Assembly: GCA_035235625.1 (NCBI GenBank)
Contig: CP141148.1
Coordinates: 1,488,001-1,552,000 of the forward strand
DNA length: 64,000 nucleotides
Reading direction: 5' to 3'
Source of the DNA: Saururus chinensis
Lineage: Eukaryota > Streptophyta > Magnoliopsida > Piperales > Saururaceae
Shown here: piece by piece, positions 24,887 through 36,902 of the stretch
Layout of the letters: every line of letters begins with the position of its first letter
Numbering within the stretch: the stretch's first letter is position 1
Position numbers and translations under genes: made by a program
The notes under the pieces: model-generated
The model's database searches: none
Told to the model about the DNA's origin: nothing
The model's input: the letters and a program-made list of their open reading frames with translations, nothing else

Positions 24887-27800
24887 TGTAAGGACCCTCA
24901 TCTTTAAACCGGTTTTGGTTTTCTTTAATTGTCAGTTATCGTAAGATTAACGCGTTTTCTGATTTATTCGGTGATTTTGTAAATAAATAGTGTTTATGAT
25001 AGTTTTAATCAAAATCAACTTTAAGATTAGTGATTTTAAAACAAATGTGAATTTTTGGGATTTTTCTGAATTTTCACTATTTTTCAGAAAATTAGGGTTT
25101 TGGCGGGACCCCTATGGGCCCCACCGTCAAAATTTTGATTTTTGTGTCAAATGAACCCAGATGTCTACTTAAGCCCATATAAAAAAATTTAGAATTTTAT
25201 TAGGCTTAATTAGTGCTTAAATTTATAAAATACCAATTTTTAGCCTACTTTTCCTATTTACACCCCATAACTTATCCATACATACCCCAACCCTTACTAT
25301 AAAAGGGCAAACCTGAGCCATTTCCATTTTTGGGAATAGGCTAAGGAGGGAGGTCTGGCCTAATCCCCAATTAGGCCCGGATTAGAAGACGATTAAGGTA
25401 AGCCTACTCTAATTAAGCACTAAACCCTAGCTTTTTTCTTAATCTCTTCCAAATCTACTATTTTCCCCTTGTTTTAATTCGTTTTTAGACATCAAAAACT
25501 ACTGATTTGTGTTTTACTACAAACCCTAGCTTTCAAAATTCAATTTTTATAAGCAATAAGCCCTAGATCTAAGTTTTAATTAGGGATTTCTTTAGTAAAT
25601 CGATTTTTAATGGAGTTTAATTCAAACTCAATGTGTTTGGAAGGTTTTGAAGAAGGGTGACCCTCAAAACCGAGCTTAATAAAGTGCTAAGGTAATGGAT
25701 CTTCGAAATCTCAGTTTATCCATGGTAAAACTCTTGATTTTTGGCTTATTTCGAATGGTGTTACTTGATTTGGTGTGTTAATGGCATGATTAGAAAATAG
25801 AAATATTTAATCCTGATTTCTTAGGGTTTTGCATAATTATGATATGGTTTAACATTCTGGAAGTCATAAAGGACTTTTGATGATGATTATGGTTTGGATT
25901 TGCGAAAGGAAGAAGATGACCAGTTCTGCCTTGTTGACGTTTGAACGGCCCTTCTGGGCATTAATGGCAACACTGTCGGATCGACAGATTTTTAGTTCAA
26001 CCGATCGAATGGCCTGCTGGGCGTTCGAACGACCAAACTGTGAATTTTAAATTTTTACGTTTATCCGATCTAACAGCCTGAAGGGCGTTCGAACGGCTAC
26101 AAAACATATTTGTGTTCTAATGCATGATGTTTATTCTGATGATTCCACTTTAACTTGCCAATTTTATATGAATGTGGAGTATTTTTAAGCTATATTATGC
26201 TACTGGAAAGGTATGCTATTGAGGTTATGGAGTTGAGATATATGCTTAGAGATTTGAGGAATGGCTTATGGTTTGTGGCATGATGTTGGAATTGTCATCT
26301 TGAAATTATGAATAGTTGATTCCCTTTGGTTAAGCATATTTTCAGTAGAACTACAACCTATTAATGGACTAATTTGGCATGATAGAATGTGGTTAGTTGA
26401 TGTGTGGACGTGGGTGAATGCCATGACTCAATGATGAAATGAATGATCTTATATGTGTTTAACCTTTGTGGTTGAGTTTTGATTTGAGTTATGATTTCAA
26501 CGATTCTTCTCCTATGATTTCCGCTGGAATTCATGTTAGATGGCAATTCACATGTGTAGTGTGGTAGTGAGTTTAATTTCAAGCATGTTGACATGCATTG
26601 TGTGAAATGCTTCTACTAGTTACACACACACATGTGGGGGTTAAATGATGATGTTGAAGCTTGATATTATGATTATGAATGATGCATTAGGGGCTGATGA
26701 GAGCACTTATTATGGATTAGGGTTCATGTACACCTTGCTCACGTATATACCATGCTGCATGCATCATGAAAATGGATTTCCAATTGAGGCTTCATCGAGG
26801 TTAATCGAATTTGATCGATTGGATGCAATGTGGTGAAATTGTATGCCGGATTGATCTGTCGTGGATTAATCGTAAGTTGATTGGTCCGAAAGGACATGTT
26901 TTGATTTGAGTTCCTGTGTGGAACGAGTGCACTCCCTGGGTTGAGTCTAGTTGAATGGAATTATGTGGGGACGAGTTGTGTACTTGTCTTGCGGATTGTG
27001 AGATTGTTATTATGTGTGTCATCTGGACCTTGAGAAACCAGTGTGGTATGCCGTATGCACCCTGCTACCACGTGTTCTAGGGTTCTCTGTGTGAGAACTC
27101 GGGCTCTTCTCTCCGCAGGAGATGTCCTTGGGCGAACACCCCTGCTCTAGATTCTCTGTGTGAGAATGGGACATCCTTGGCCAGGATCATCCAGGGCGAG
27201 CAAATCTTTAGGGATTGACAACCCCGATCTTTCTTGAATTCTTGTGTAAAATTTTGGACCATGATACGCCTTCGTGGCCTTGTCTATGTCCCGTTTGTGT
27301 GACACCAACTTGTGATTACTCCTTGATGGAGGTTGATTATGATATGATGCATGATGGAATATGTATGTTAGAGATACATTCATGCAAGTTGATTATAATA
27401 TGATGCATGTTAGAGATACATCCATGCAGGTTGATTATGATATGATGCATGTTAGAGATACATCCATGCAGGTTGATTATGATATGATGCATGATGGAAT
27501 ATATATATTAGAGATACATCCATGCAGGTTGATTATGATATGATGCATGATGGAATATGTATATTAGAGATACATCCATGCAGGTTGATTATGATATGAT
27601 GCATGTGGGAATATGTATGTTAGAGATACATTCATGCAGGTTGATTATGATATGATGCATGATGGAATATGTATGTTAGAGATACATTCATGCAGGTTGA
27701 TTATGAGGTGATGCATGATGGAATATGTATGTTAGAGATACATTCATGCAGGTTGATTATGATGTGATGCATGATGGAATATGTATATTAGAGATACATT

Positions 27801-28471
27801 TCATGCAGGATGTTATGATGAGAATGACATTATGTGGATTATGCACTATGATGCAGTTTTAGGTGATGTGTATATGTGATCAGAAAATGATGCACCATGT
27901 TAATCTTTGATCTGAATGATGTCATTGCTATGCTATCATATTTTCGACATTGATAGTGATATTACAAACCATTGCTGAGTTTGTTAAACTCACCCCTCTT
28001 TCTTGTGTTTTGATTTGGGGCTGCGTGGTGCGACATGCAGACAGATAGGATCTCCTCTTTGAGGAAAGGTCAGAGATGGCTTGGATGTGATCTTGGAGAT
28101 TGTTGTGTGACTTATCTTCCTTGGTTTTATGCTTATGTGTAGAACCTTTGTGTAGGGTTCTTTGTTTTGGATTTATGTCACATATTACAGTTATGTTTGC
28201 TTAAGACTTATTTTGAGCCAGTGTGGGCTTTAGTTAACTAAGCATGTGGGTTTGAGATTTGTTGTTTACTTTGTGATAAACAACTCTCTTTCTTTCCTTC
28301 TTATTTACTCTTGCTCAAAGGATTGTGCGTACTCCGTAATTCTGTTAATCGCCTGTGGTTAGGGTTAAGTCTTCCGCTAAATCGTTTCTCAATTTCCCTT
28401 CGTCGCCCCCGCGCGCTTGACCGGCTCTTGGACAGGGTTCGGCTCAGGTCGGGCATCGCCGGGGCGTGACA
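24887..28471 (+). mobile_element. Solo LTR (Ty3/Gypsy-like), 3.6 kb, with target duplication CATAT
   Basis: It starts TGTAAGGACCCTCATCTTTA and ends GCCGGGGCGTGACA. CATAT lies directly on both sides (24882-24886 and 28472-28476), a perfect 5-bp target duplication. A TATA-like CTATAAAAGGGC lies at about 25299, and a leader rich in AAACCCTAG follows. There is no internal region. It is inserted in the LTR 23131-28565, so it is the younger of the two. The same family occurs inverted at 52571-55823. Confidence 0.92.
27331..27815. repeat. Tandem repeat, about nine units of 41-61 bp, inside the solo LTR
   Basis: Units contain GGTTGATTATGATATGATGC and TTAGAGATACATYCATGCAG. Two unit lengths alternate irregularly (about 42 and 56-60 bp). 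The sister LTR at 52571-55823 carries the same motif in reverse at 53228-53405 with only three to four units, so copy number changes between copies. The short repetitive frames here are not genes. Confidence 0.9.
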
Positions 28472-31400
28472 CATATGCCACTCCTAGTTTGTTTTGAAAA
28501 ATTATTAACTATGATCTAGTTTTCCGAACACCGGTCCTAGTTGGAGCTCGGGCCGGGGTGTTACATCTTCCCCTCTTAAGAATGGAAAACTTAATCCAAG
28601 GTAAATCACTCAATCTCTTTATGTTTTCCTTTGTTTTTACCCTAAATCTTGTGTTCTTCTTATCTTCTATTGGATTTCATGTCTTCTCCTCCTCAAGTTC
28701 ATTCTTTTGCCTATGTTTTGAAACCCTAGATTCGGATTCTTGCTTCTACTCTTGTGATTTTCGTTTTGGGCACAAGAGGATGTTAGATTTATCTTCTATT
28801 AGTAATTTTGAGTCTCTATTTGGTGTAAATGTGAAATTTTTCCTTATGGCTAATATGACCTAATTTGTTGGTAGAGATTCCTTGAGCTTGGGAAAAGATT
28901 GAAGGGTTTATAATCTGATTTGAGGTAAGGGGTTTTTGTTTGATGAGGTTTTACTTACATTAACACCATTGTGGGTGGATTCATGTTCTTGAAGTTTATG
29001 AATACATGAGTTTAAATCTTCTTAAATGGGTGATTTAATGGTGTTTTGACATGGAAATACATGGGAAATGTTTGATCTTTCATGTTTAGGATTTATATAA
29101 TGTTTATGTGAAGTTTCATGAATTTTTATGAGGTTTTGAGACGAATTCAAATAGGTTTTGTGATCAAGAAAAGGAGTATTTTTCGTGTTTCTGGGTATGA
29201 CCAATCGATTGCCCTTTCGAGCCGATCGATCATCAACATAGGATTTTAAAAAATTAGTATAACCGATCGATCACCCCTTGAGGCAGATTGATCAATCATG
29301 ACCAAAATGACTACATGCTTATTTTTAAGCTAGCTTTTGATGGTTTTTTCATGTTTATTTCATGACACTAGTAGAGTACGACAACATTAAAGTATGAATG
29401 CTTGCACCCATGAAACATTAATTATGTATGACCATGTTTTATGTTCTTTAAATTATTTATGAGTATGACCATTTAGGTTTACACACACTTATGCTTACGT
29501 GATCTCATTAGTCATGTATGGATCATGTCTCATGCATAATAGGGTTGTTATTAGCATGACTATTTATACTTACATGTACTTAACATTGTTCATGTATGAC
29601 TCATGTTACATACGTTATGAAAATGATTTGTTAAGTCGTTATTAACCGTATTTAATCGTGATTAGCTGTTGTGTGCCATAGTTTTTAGATTAGTCGTATC
29701 GGGGATTTTGAATTAATTAATTTTACATTTGAAAGGGTGGGGTTTTCTGTCTAATGGGCAAGGTTTTCTATTCTGAAAGGGCAGGTTCCTCACTGAGTGA
29801 GAGAAGTGAAATGCTATAATGAGAAAACTATTGAGACTTCTAGAGTGAGTTCCAGGCTAGTTTGTCTTTGTACATTGGCTAGCAAGGGACACTTCCGATG
29901 TACAAGATTTGCTAACTACTTTTGGTATTTCCTTCTTAGGAATGCTGGGTAAGCAGGTTTAGTATCTTCAGGTACTAGGATTTCTATATCGTTGATTTGA
30001 TATATGCATGATATTATTTATACAAGTTTTGCTTATGGATTATGAGGCATGTTTACACAGGGTTTGTGCATGGATTAGTAGACATATTTATATAGGGTTT
30101 TTGTATGAATTATGATGTTTATATTTACACAGGTTGTGTATAGATCATGACACTTGATTATGCAGGATGTGTATGGTTATGTCATTTGAATGCACATGTT
30201 ATGTGTATGGATGATGAAACATAATTGAGACATTATGCATGTGTTTTGCTTATAAATATGTGATGTATGAATGAGATATCTGCACATGTTGTATGTGTGA
30301 GGGATTTGATGTGCTATTGTGTTATTAACACCGGTTTTGCATAAGGTTTCCATTGTGCTTATTAAGGATTATGTTTTTGTATTAGTGTTAGCTCTATGTT
30401 TTCAAACCCTTACAGAGCTAAGCTCACCCCGTTTACATTATTTTGTTGTTGAAGTATCCCTTAAGGATCCTCTATATAGTTATGTGATGCAGGTGCTCAG
30501 GATAATCTATTTTACGAGCATGGAGGTGATTCAATGCATATCGAGTGGGGGATAATCTACATATTTTCAGATAGACTTTTATGTTTGATTTTTGATGTAA
30601 CTTGTGACACTTTTCATGTTGTGGGAGAGCCTATTTTGATGACATAAATTTGTTTAGTGCCTTTTTAGGCTTGAGACTCCTTATATTCTTATAAGATTTA
30701 TATAGGTATTATGAATGACTAATATATTTCGGTAATTGTTTTTACACAAAGTGGAATGCTGTGTTGTAACGCCCGAGATTTTTTATACATTTTCCTTAAA
30801 ATTCACGGAATTTTTTTTATAAATCGGAGAAAAATAACGAAATCAAAACCTGTAAAAATAGTTTATAATTTAAAACATCATACGGTTAAACATCGTACTG
30901 CCAAATCAAATATCCTCAGGCGCTACTCGAAAACATACGTACGACTAAATTACCATGATCATGGATTTTTAAATACAAATAACTCCCAGGCGTCCCCGAG
31001 TACAAGTCCCATAAACAGTCCATTGTCTGATCCAAATTAAAAGTCCAGAAAATATAGACACTTAAATCTCATCTCACCCAATACATCAGATCGTGGCACC
31101 AAAAATACTCTCATTGAGTCAAATATACCTGAGTCGAGGGGGAAACAATCCACTGCAAAAACGAGCATCCATCTCCAGGAGCTCACCAACACATACCTGC
31201 AAAAGCCTCCCGAACCACAGGGCTAAAAATAGTAGGATGAGTATTTTCATACTTAGTAGGAAAATACCCAGTAGGGAAATCCCAAACAATGAACTCAATA
31301 AGTTCATAAAATACATGCGTTCATGTAACTCAAACATGAAGCAGTCAACATAATATAATCATATACATCTGCATATAATAATGCATAGCACACCATGAAA

Positions 31401-33030
31401 CCAAACTCATACAAACACCCTTAATCAGGGTCTTACAAACTTACTCATACCATCGTACGCATACTCATACAACTTACACGTACTCGTACGACCTTACTCG
31501 TACAATCTTACACTTACTAGTACGACCTTACTCATACAGTCATACGCTTACTGTCTTGCTTAGAATCATCATCTTATAGTCGTGCTCAGACTCATACTCG
31601 TACTCATACAACTTACTCAGAAACGCACATACTCAGTCATATAGTCGTACACATACTATCGATCACTGAAGCTCATTACAACTAATAAGATCCAGCATCG
31701 AAAAGGAAAAGAATGCCACTGGGGCATCACCTTAACCTCCAGGGAGTGACTAGACGCCATGGACTTTTCCGAAGGTAAGGCACACCTATGCTCATGGGGC
31801 ACAGGATCAAACAGGTAAGAGTAGATCTATGATACTACTTACCTGAGCGCGCAAACATACACCCACATAAGGGGTCATACAATTGCCCACACATAAGGGG
31901 TCTTATAGTGCCATACAATTGCCCACCATAATGGGTCTTATAGTGCCAATGTCACTCTTGGGCAGAAACATACAGTGCCTCTTGGGCGGAATCATACAAT
32001 GCCACTCTTAGGCAAGAACATACAGTGCCACTCTTGGGTAGAACATACTGTGCCATCTATAGGCAGAAACATACAGAGCCCACGAAGGGCGAAAATTTAC
32101 AGCTCTCTCAAAAGAGCATCAAACGTCTGGGCTTAATACAGCACACAGACCAAAACAAAGCATACATCGCTCTCAACAGAGCATCAAACATCCGGTGCTC
32201 TATATAGCACACAGACAAAATCTTGCAGGATAACCACCATGGCAAGACACAAGAAGTGCTCAGCCGACTCATTATCGGCTAGCTCAAACACGGAACTTAA
32301 TCTGTCGAACCCTCAGGTCTCAAACTCACAACGCTATTAATAGTTTCCTCATAATTCAAGTTTGAATTAAGTATATTATGCGGTACAATTATGCGACACA
32401 AACTTAGTCCTCGACTGATCAAACTAAAGCTGAGCCCGATCCGAACCCTAGTTCATCAGGGTAGCAGACTTCACTTACCCGTCCAAGTCACACATAACTC
32501 ACCGTACACAAATACTTACATAATCATACAACCCCTAACAACCACCTTACGGTCAAAACATCTTACTTACATCGTCAAACTGAGCTCCTCACAGTAGATC
32601 CCCGTTATCACCCTCTTACTTAGTACCTCACTTATTATTCTTACTTTTCACTTCATAACATGTACGTTATGCTTGTATAATTATGCACGCTCTTACTATA
32701 TAATAAACCCTCATAAGGCTCTAAGCCTGGGTCCTCTTACTTACCGAACCCCTGACGTTTACTCCAAACCAAACTGATCCATTTTAAATCCTCGCTCCTC
32801 AAACTTACCTTCTCTATCTTCCGTCATATGCTTACACGTCCAAATCCACATCCAACTTCGTACCACACTCTTACCACTTCTTACCGTCCATCGCCCAAAA
32901 CTCTGCCCACACACATAGTCCACATACGTAACTTACTCACAATCGCTAACCATCACTAGCAAGTCCATAATATGCATCCATAGCGTACTAACATAATCGC
33001 TAGCCATCACTAGCGCATACCTATTCCACA

Positions 33031-33375
33031 TAGTGATGCCACCGGGTTGGGTTTTGCCAAACCCGAACCCGATACCACATAACATAATTGTGACCCGAAC
33101 CCGACCCAAACCCGAACCTGAACCTGACCGAACCCAACCCGTTTGACCTGAATAGATTAAAAAAATATTTTTTAAATAAATTTTTTAATTTTATTTCAAT
33201 TTTTTTTAAAAAAATAATATTAAAATATAAATTTTATATTCATATTCGGGTCGGGTTGGGTCGGGTTTGATCACTAAAACCCGACCCAACCCATTAGGGT
33301 TATTTTTCAAAACCAAACCCGACCCATTAGGGTCGGGTCTGGTTTACCATTTACCCAACCCGAGTGGCATCCCTA
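33031..33375. mobile_element. hAT-like MITE, 345 bp, with 8-bp target duplication ATTCCACA
   Basis: The left end is TAGTGATGCCACCGGGTTGG and the right end, read in reverse, is TAGGGATGCCACTCGGGTTG. ATTCCACA precedes it (33023-33030) and follows it (33376-33383), so the duplication is a perfect 8 bp, as expected for hAT elements. The interior is a mix of CGGGTCGGGTT-type words and an AT-rich core. It has no transposase frame. It sits inside the solo LTR 30765-35857 and is therefore younger than that LTR. Confidence 0.88.
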
Positions 33376-33569
33376 ATTCCACATCCATAAAACATACGTA
33401 CAACTCATACATATCAATTATACTTACAGTTCATATGCATGCCATATGTATCTAAACATACCATATAATCATGCTTATATGCACATCATGCAATTCCTAG
33501 CATGCTACTACTCATTCAAGCATGCTATCATGAAATTACGAGTTCAAAGCTCCCCTACCTCGTAATCAT

Positions 33570-35620
33570 GACGTTTGATGGAGAGCATACGACGGCGTCG
33601 GTGGCGGAGTTGGCAGCCAAAAGCTTTGCCAAATAGAGAGACTTGTTGTCCCGAGAATTTCAGAAACGCCGGAAGCACTCATGGCCAAACAGGGGTGAAT
33701 CATGTCAATGCAGAAAATCCGCGATCCACGGTGGCACACTATGGGCAGTTGGGAGAAAGGTCGTGCCAACGAGTGGCAGGTGCGACCAAAGGTCTAGGCG
33801 TACACTAAAATTCGACCAGTGGTTGAACAATACTCAACCGGTTACAAGACATCGAAATCGGCCGTGGACAGCACCCAACGACGTCGATTTTGTGTTTACC
33901 AGGGCCCACATAAGGGCGGAGGGTGTGGGCGACACTCAAGGATGGAGGAGAGGTGGTGGAGGACTCCGATGTCAACTCCAGATGATGGCAGAGCCATCTG
34001 ACGGTCGGGCAGCGCCAAAGCGGCACCAATACCCTAACCCGCACGCGTGGCTACTTATACACGCGGTCAAAGGGAGGGGGAGAGGGCTAGACGGTGTCAG
34101 CCCAAGACTCGGAAGGGCGGTAGGGCCATGCCCAAGGGTGGTGACCAACGAAGATGGCCTTTACCGTTGCCGTGGCGAGGCAGACCGACTAGAGACCAAT
34201 CGGCGTCCGGTGAGGGTAGAATGGTGGCGCTTTGAATGGCGCGGTCAAACACATATCATCTGCAGAGGGGGAACCTGCCTCTTGCAGAAGAAGAGGGGCG
34301 GTGCCGCACTAGGGCGGCCAACCATCTCTAGGTTGAGACCCGCCAAACAACAAGGTCCAGACGTGTTCGACATCCAACAATGCTCGGTGGCCGAAAACGG
34401 GTGAAAAACCCTAAGGGCACAACGACGAGCAGGGGTTACTAATGGCTTTGGACGGCTCTGTCGTGGCCCTAGCGGCTAGGAGGAGCTATCTCTGGCCAAA
34501 GGTGACGACCAAAGTCAGCGGCGACACGCCGGACAATTAGCACAATGAGGAGCAAAGGCTCGGTTTCTGTAGACGAGCACATCAACCGGCGGGTGACAAA
34601 TCTAGTTCCAGCGGAACGGAGGGGACGAAGGCTAAACCGGGCTGGTGGAAACATCCACCATCATTGCCCGGCTGGAGAGAAGCCGAACAGAGGTCTGGTG
34701 GGTCAAATCCGGCGTCTAGCAAACGGTGGAAGTCAGTGAACTCATATACGGAAAAAACAGGGGAGATGAGGGAGAGACGGACCAGAATAGTGCTAGGGTC
34801 GACGAATCTGAGCTGGGACAGTGGCTCAGCCATCGTCAGGTCGGGGCGGAGCCAGACAGAAGTCTATCGTCCGTGGTTCGCAACTGTCGGCCTCCGTTCC
34901 ACCAAAACCACGTACTGGTGGAACAGGGGAGGTGGAGGCATCTGGCCGGAGGAGAAAGGAAGGGCGGAGGTGGAACCGGGCAGGGAGAGGTGGCCCACAA
35001 CCTTCGCTGGACCAAGACGGTTCAGATTGAGTCCTACCGGGGCATCCAACGGCGGCCAAAGCCGGCCGGCGAGTTGGATCAAAGGGGGCGGAAAACAGGG
35101 CACCAGAGAGGAAAAGAGGGTTGGGGCGGCGGAGGAGGACCACTGGGGCCGGGATAGGTGGTCCCTCGTCATCAACGGCCCAAAGTGGGGCCATGGTCGG
35201 CCGGTCGGGCCTTGCCGGCCCACGGCGGCGGCGGTACACAAAACACAGGGAGAGAAGGAGAGAGAGCTCACTGGGGAAATCCAAGTGGGGGAGCTGGCGG
35301 GACTAGCCAGGGTGGCGGCTTTGCTGTCGTTGGCCTGTGGCTGGCCGGACGGAGGCCGGGCGTAGCCCGCCGGCCACCGCTAGTGCTGCCATAGCACAAA
35401 ATAGAGAGAGCAGATAGAGACTGGGGAAACAGGGGCGAGATGGGGCGGACAGTGGAGCGGCCGTGGGGCCGGGACGGTGGCCCCCCTACCGTCGCACGGC
35501 CGGGGCAGAGCTGGTGGCAGCGGCCCTGCGGCCAGTGGCAGTTGGGATAGAGAGAACCCGGAGGGAGGGGGTCGCACTATTCCAGAAAAATCTGGATCGA
35601 GCTCGGCCAAGCCCAAGCCC
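33570..35620. other. GC-rich island within the 5.1-kb LTR
   Basis: About 2 kb of GC-rich sequence lies in the leader position of the LTR, between AT-rich LTR parts. Long frames are open on both strands, for example plus 33643-34404 and 34664-35365 and minus 34826-35284. They overlap one another and encode Gly/Arg/Pro/Trp-rich low-complexity peptides without a recognisable domain. I read them as a result of composition. The related LTR at 21126 has a much shorter, CT-rich segment at this place. Confidence 0.5.
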
Positions 35621-35963
35621 GTTTTCCTTTCTTTTTATTTTTTATTTTTTCTTTTCTCTCACCTATCCTCTGGAGTTCCATTCTTCAACGATTTTTCGCA
35701 CTAGAAGAGCGCGTCGAGGCCCGTGGCCTATGATGAACCCCACATTTGACTCTACAGGTACAAATACTGAGGCCACATACGCCGAAGCATCATATTTTTC
35801 TGTCGAAAATGATCAAAAAAATTATAAGAAATCGTAGGAAAAATCAAGGGCATTACATGTGTACTTCTATCTTGCCCAAGTTTTGGGTTAGTGCTACATT
35901 CGTCACACCTTTGTCATTTAGATTGTCCAGGTTCAGGTCAAGGGGTGTGGTGGGGGTGTGACA

Positions 35964-36902
35964 TACCTTAGCATATTCGTGATATGGGTTCACTGGAAGA
36001 ATAGTCTAGAATGGATCTTGTGCGAAGAAAGGACGACCAAGACTTTTGTAGCTAATGTAAGATTACTACTTTTCTTAGTGAACTTTTAGTATGCTTTGTG
36101 TGACTTATGTAGCTCTCATTTGTATTTATGTATATTATGGATCATGATATGTACTCGGGCGAGACCCTGTGTATTGTAGCGTGATTTGACCAAGTTAACC
36201 TAAAAAACTCTTTCTTAGGTTGATGTTTTAGAGGGCCCAATTTCCTCGGCCACCATCAAATGGGGGTTTGGGACCAAGGGGGGTGCGTGCCAAATTATGT
36301 GAAAATAAGATTAGTATATTTTTGGTCTTATTTTGATAAGTGGGACCCATTCATCAAGGCTAGTCAAAGTTTCAACCCCAAACCAATGACTTAAATTTGA
36401 TGTGGTTAAATAAATAGGCCCCACATATTGAATCAACTCCAAATTTAGTAGAACCTCATCTTCAAATGAGATCTGTGAATCCTAATTGGTTATGCACTTA
36501 TCTTACAACTCTAAAGACCCAACTAGAAAATGTAATCTCAATCGTTGATTTGATGGTGAGATTGAAATACCATGATGAAAGGGGTCATATGTCCAAATAG
36601 GCCCAAAATTTATGGCCCCCTATTTTTTATATTGCTCTTTAAATTTTCCTTGGTCCCACCCTCAACAAATATTAATAAGATTTATATTTTAAAAATCAAC
36701 ATGATAAATTCTTTTATAAAGTTGACTTAAGTGTACATTTTTCTTTTATATATATATATATTGATGGTTTGAATATTTGAATATTTGAAAACGAGTGGAT
36801 CACCCCCAAGATAGATTTGTTGGTGTTTGAGAAAAAGTTAAAAAAAATGTTTTTGCTTATTTATTATGAGAAGAATGAGTTGTAAAATCTTGGGGCATGA
36901 CA
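35964..36902 (-). mobile_element. Possible LTR fragment
   Basis: On the minus strand 36902 opens with TGTCATGCCCCAAGATTTTA, the style of a Gypsy LTR start, and the sequence runs LTR-like to the boundary at 35963. No target duplication or second end is recognised, so this is a weak call. Confidence 0.3.

Larger units (their letters stand above)
23131..28565 (-). mobile_element. LTR of the 18959-21111 family, interrupted by another solo LTR
   Basis: Read on the minus strand it starts at 28565 with TGTAACACCCCGGCCCGAGC. It is interrupted at 28472 by the solo LTR 24887-28471, resumes below 24882 and ends near 23131 with GGGGTGTTATA. Its first and last hundreds of bases follow the solo LTR 18959-21111, for example CTACGTACATATTGGATA and the final GGTTAGATGTAATTAG. 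A purine-rich AAGAGGGGAAGA directly precedes its start (28566-28577 in reverse), like a polypurine tract, so it may be the 3' LTR of a lost element and not a simple solo LTR. No convincing target duplication was found. Confidence 0.6.
30765..35857 (-). mobile_element. Very long solo LTR, 5.1 kb, with target duplication TGTGT
   Basis: On the minus strand it starts TGTAATGCCCTTGATTTTTC at 35857 and ends AAAATCTCGGGCGTTACA at 30765. TGTGT flanks it on both sides (30760-30764 and 35858-35862), a perfect 5-bp target duplication. It has no internal region. It contains a GC-rich block at 33570-35620 and a nested hAT-like MITE at 33031-33375. The plus-strand LTR part at 21126-22790 is a relative. The Gypsy-like assignment rests on end sequence, target size and LTR length. 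At 5.1 kb it is at the upper end of known plant LTR lengths. Confidence 0.88.
28566..35963 (+). mobile_element. Probable LTR interrupted by the 5.1-kb LTR; left end unclear
   Basis: The two pieces are 28566-30764 and 35863-35963. They show the order seen in the neighbouring LTRs: an AAACCCTAGA-type leader near 28730, a CTAAGCTCACCCC block near 30420, and an end GGTGGGGGTGTGACA at 35963. The insertion of the LTR 30765-35857 is flanked by TGTGT on both sides, which shows the two pieces were once contiguous. The left end may be hidden by the LTR ending at 28565. No coding frame is present. Confidence 0.4.

Noticed and set aside
27331-27815. Regularly spaced repeats that could look like an array with spacers
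   Set aside because: The segments between the repeated words are also repeated, and the same units occur in a sister LTR, so it is a simple tandem array.
28558-28863. 101-codon hydrophobic, Ser/Phe-rich frame
   Set aside because: It spans the junction of two LTRs and the T-rich leader of one of them. Composition explains the residues.
33643-34404. 253-codon open frame as a possible gene
   Set aside because: It overlaps open frames on both strands in GC-rich DNA inside a solo LTR, and no domain, intron or promoter supports it.
16677-35963. Reading the whole stack as one element bounded by TGTGACACCC and GGGTGTGACA
   Set aside because: The flanks CCACG and TACCT do not match, and at least three families of LTR lie between, so the pairing of these two ends is not supported.
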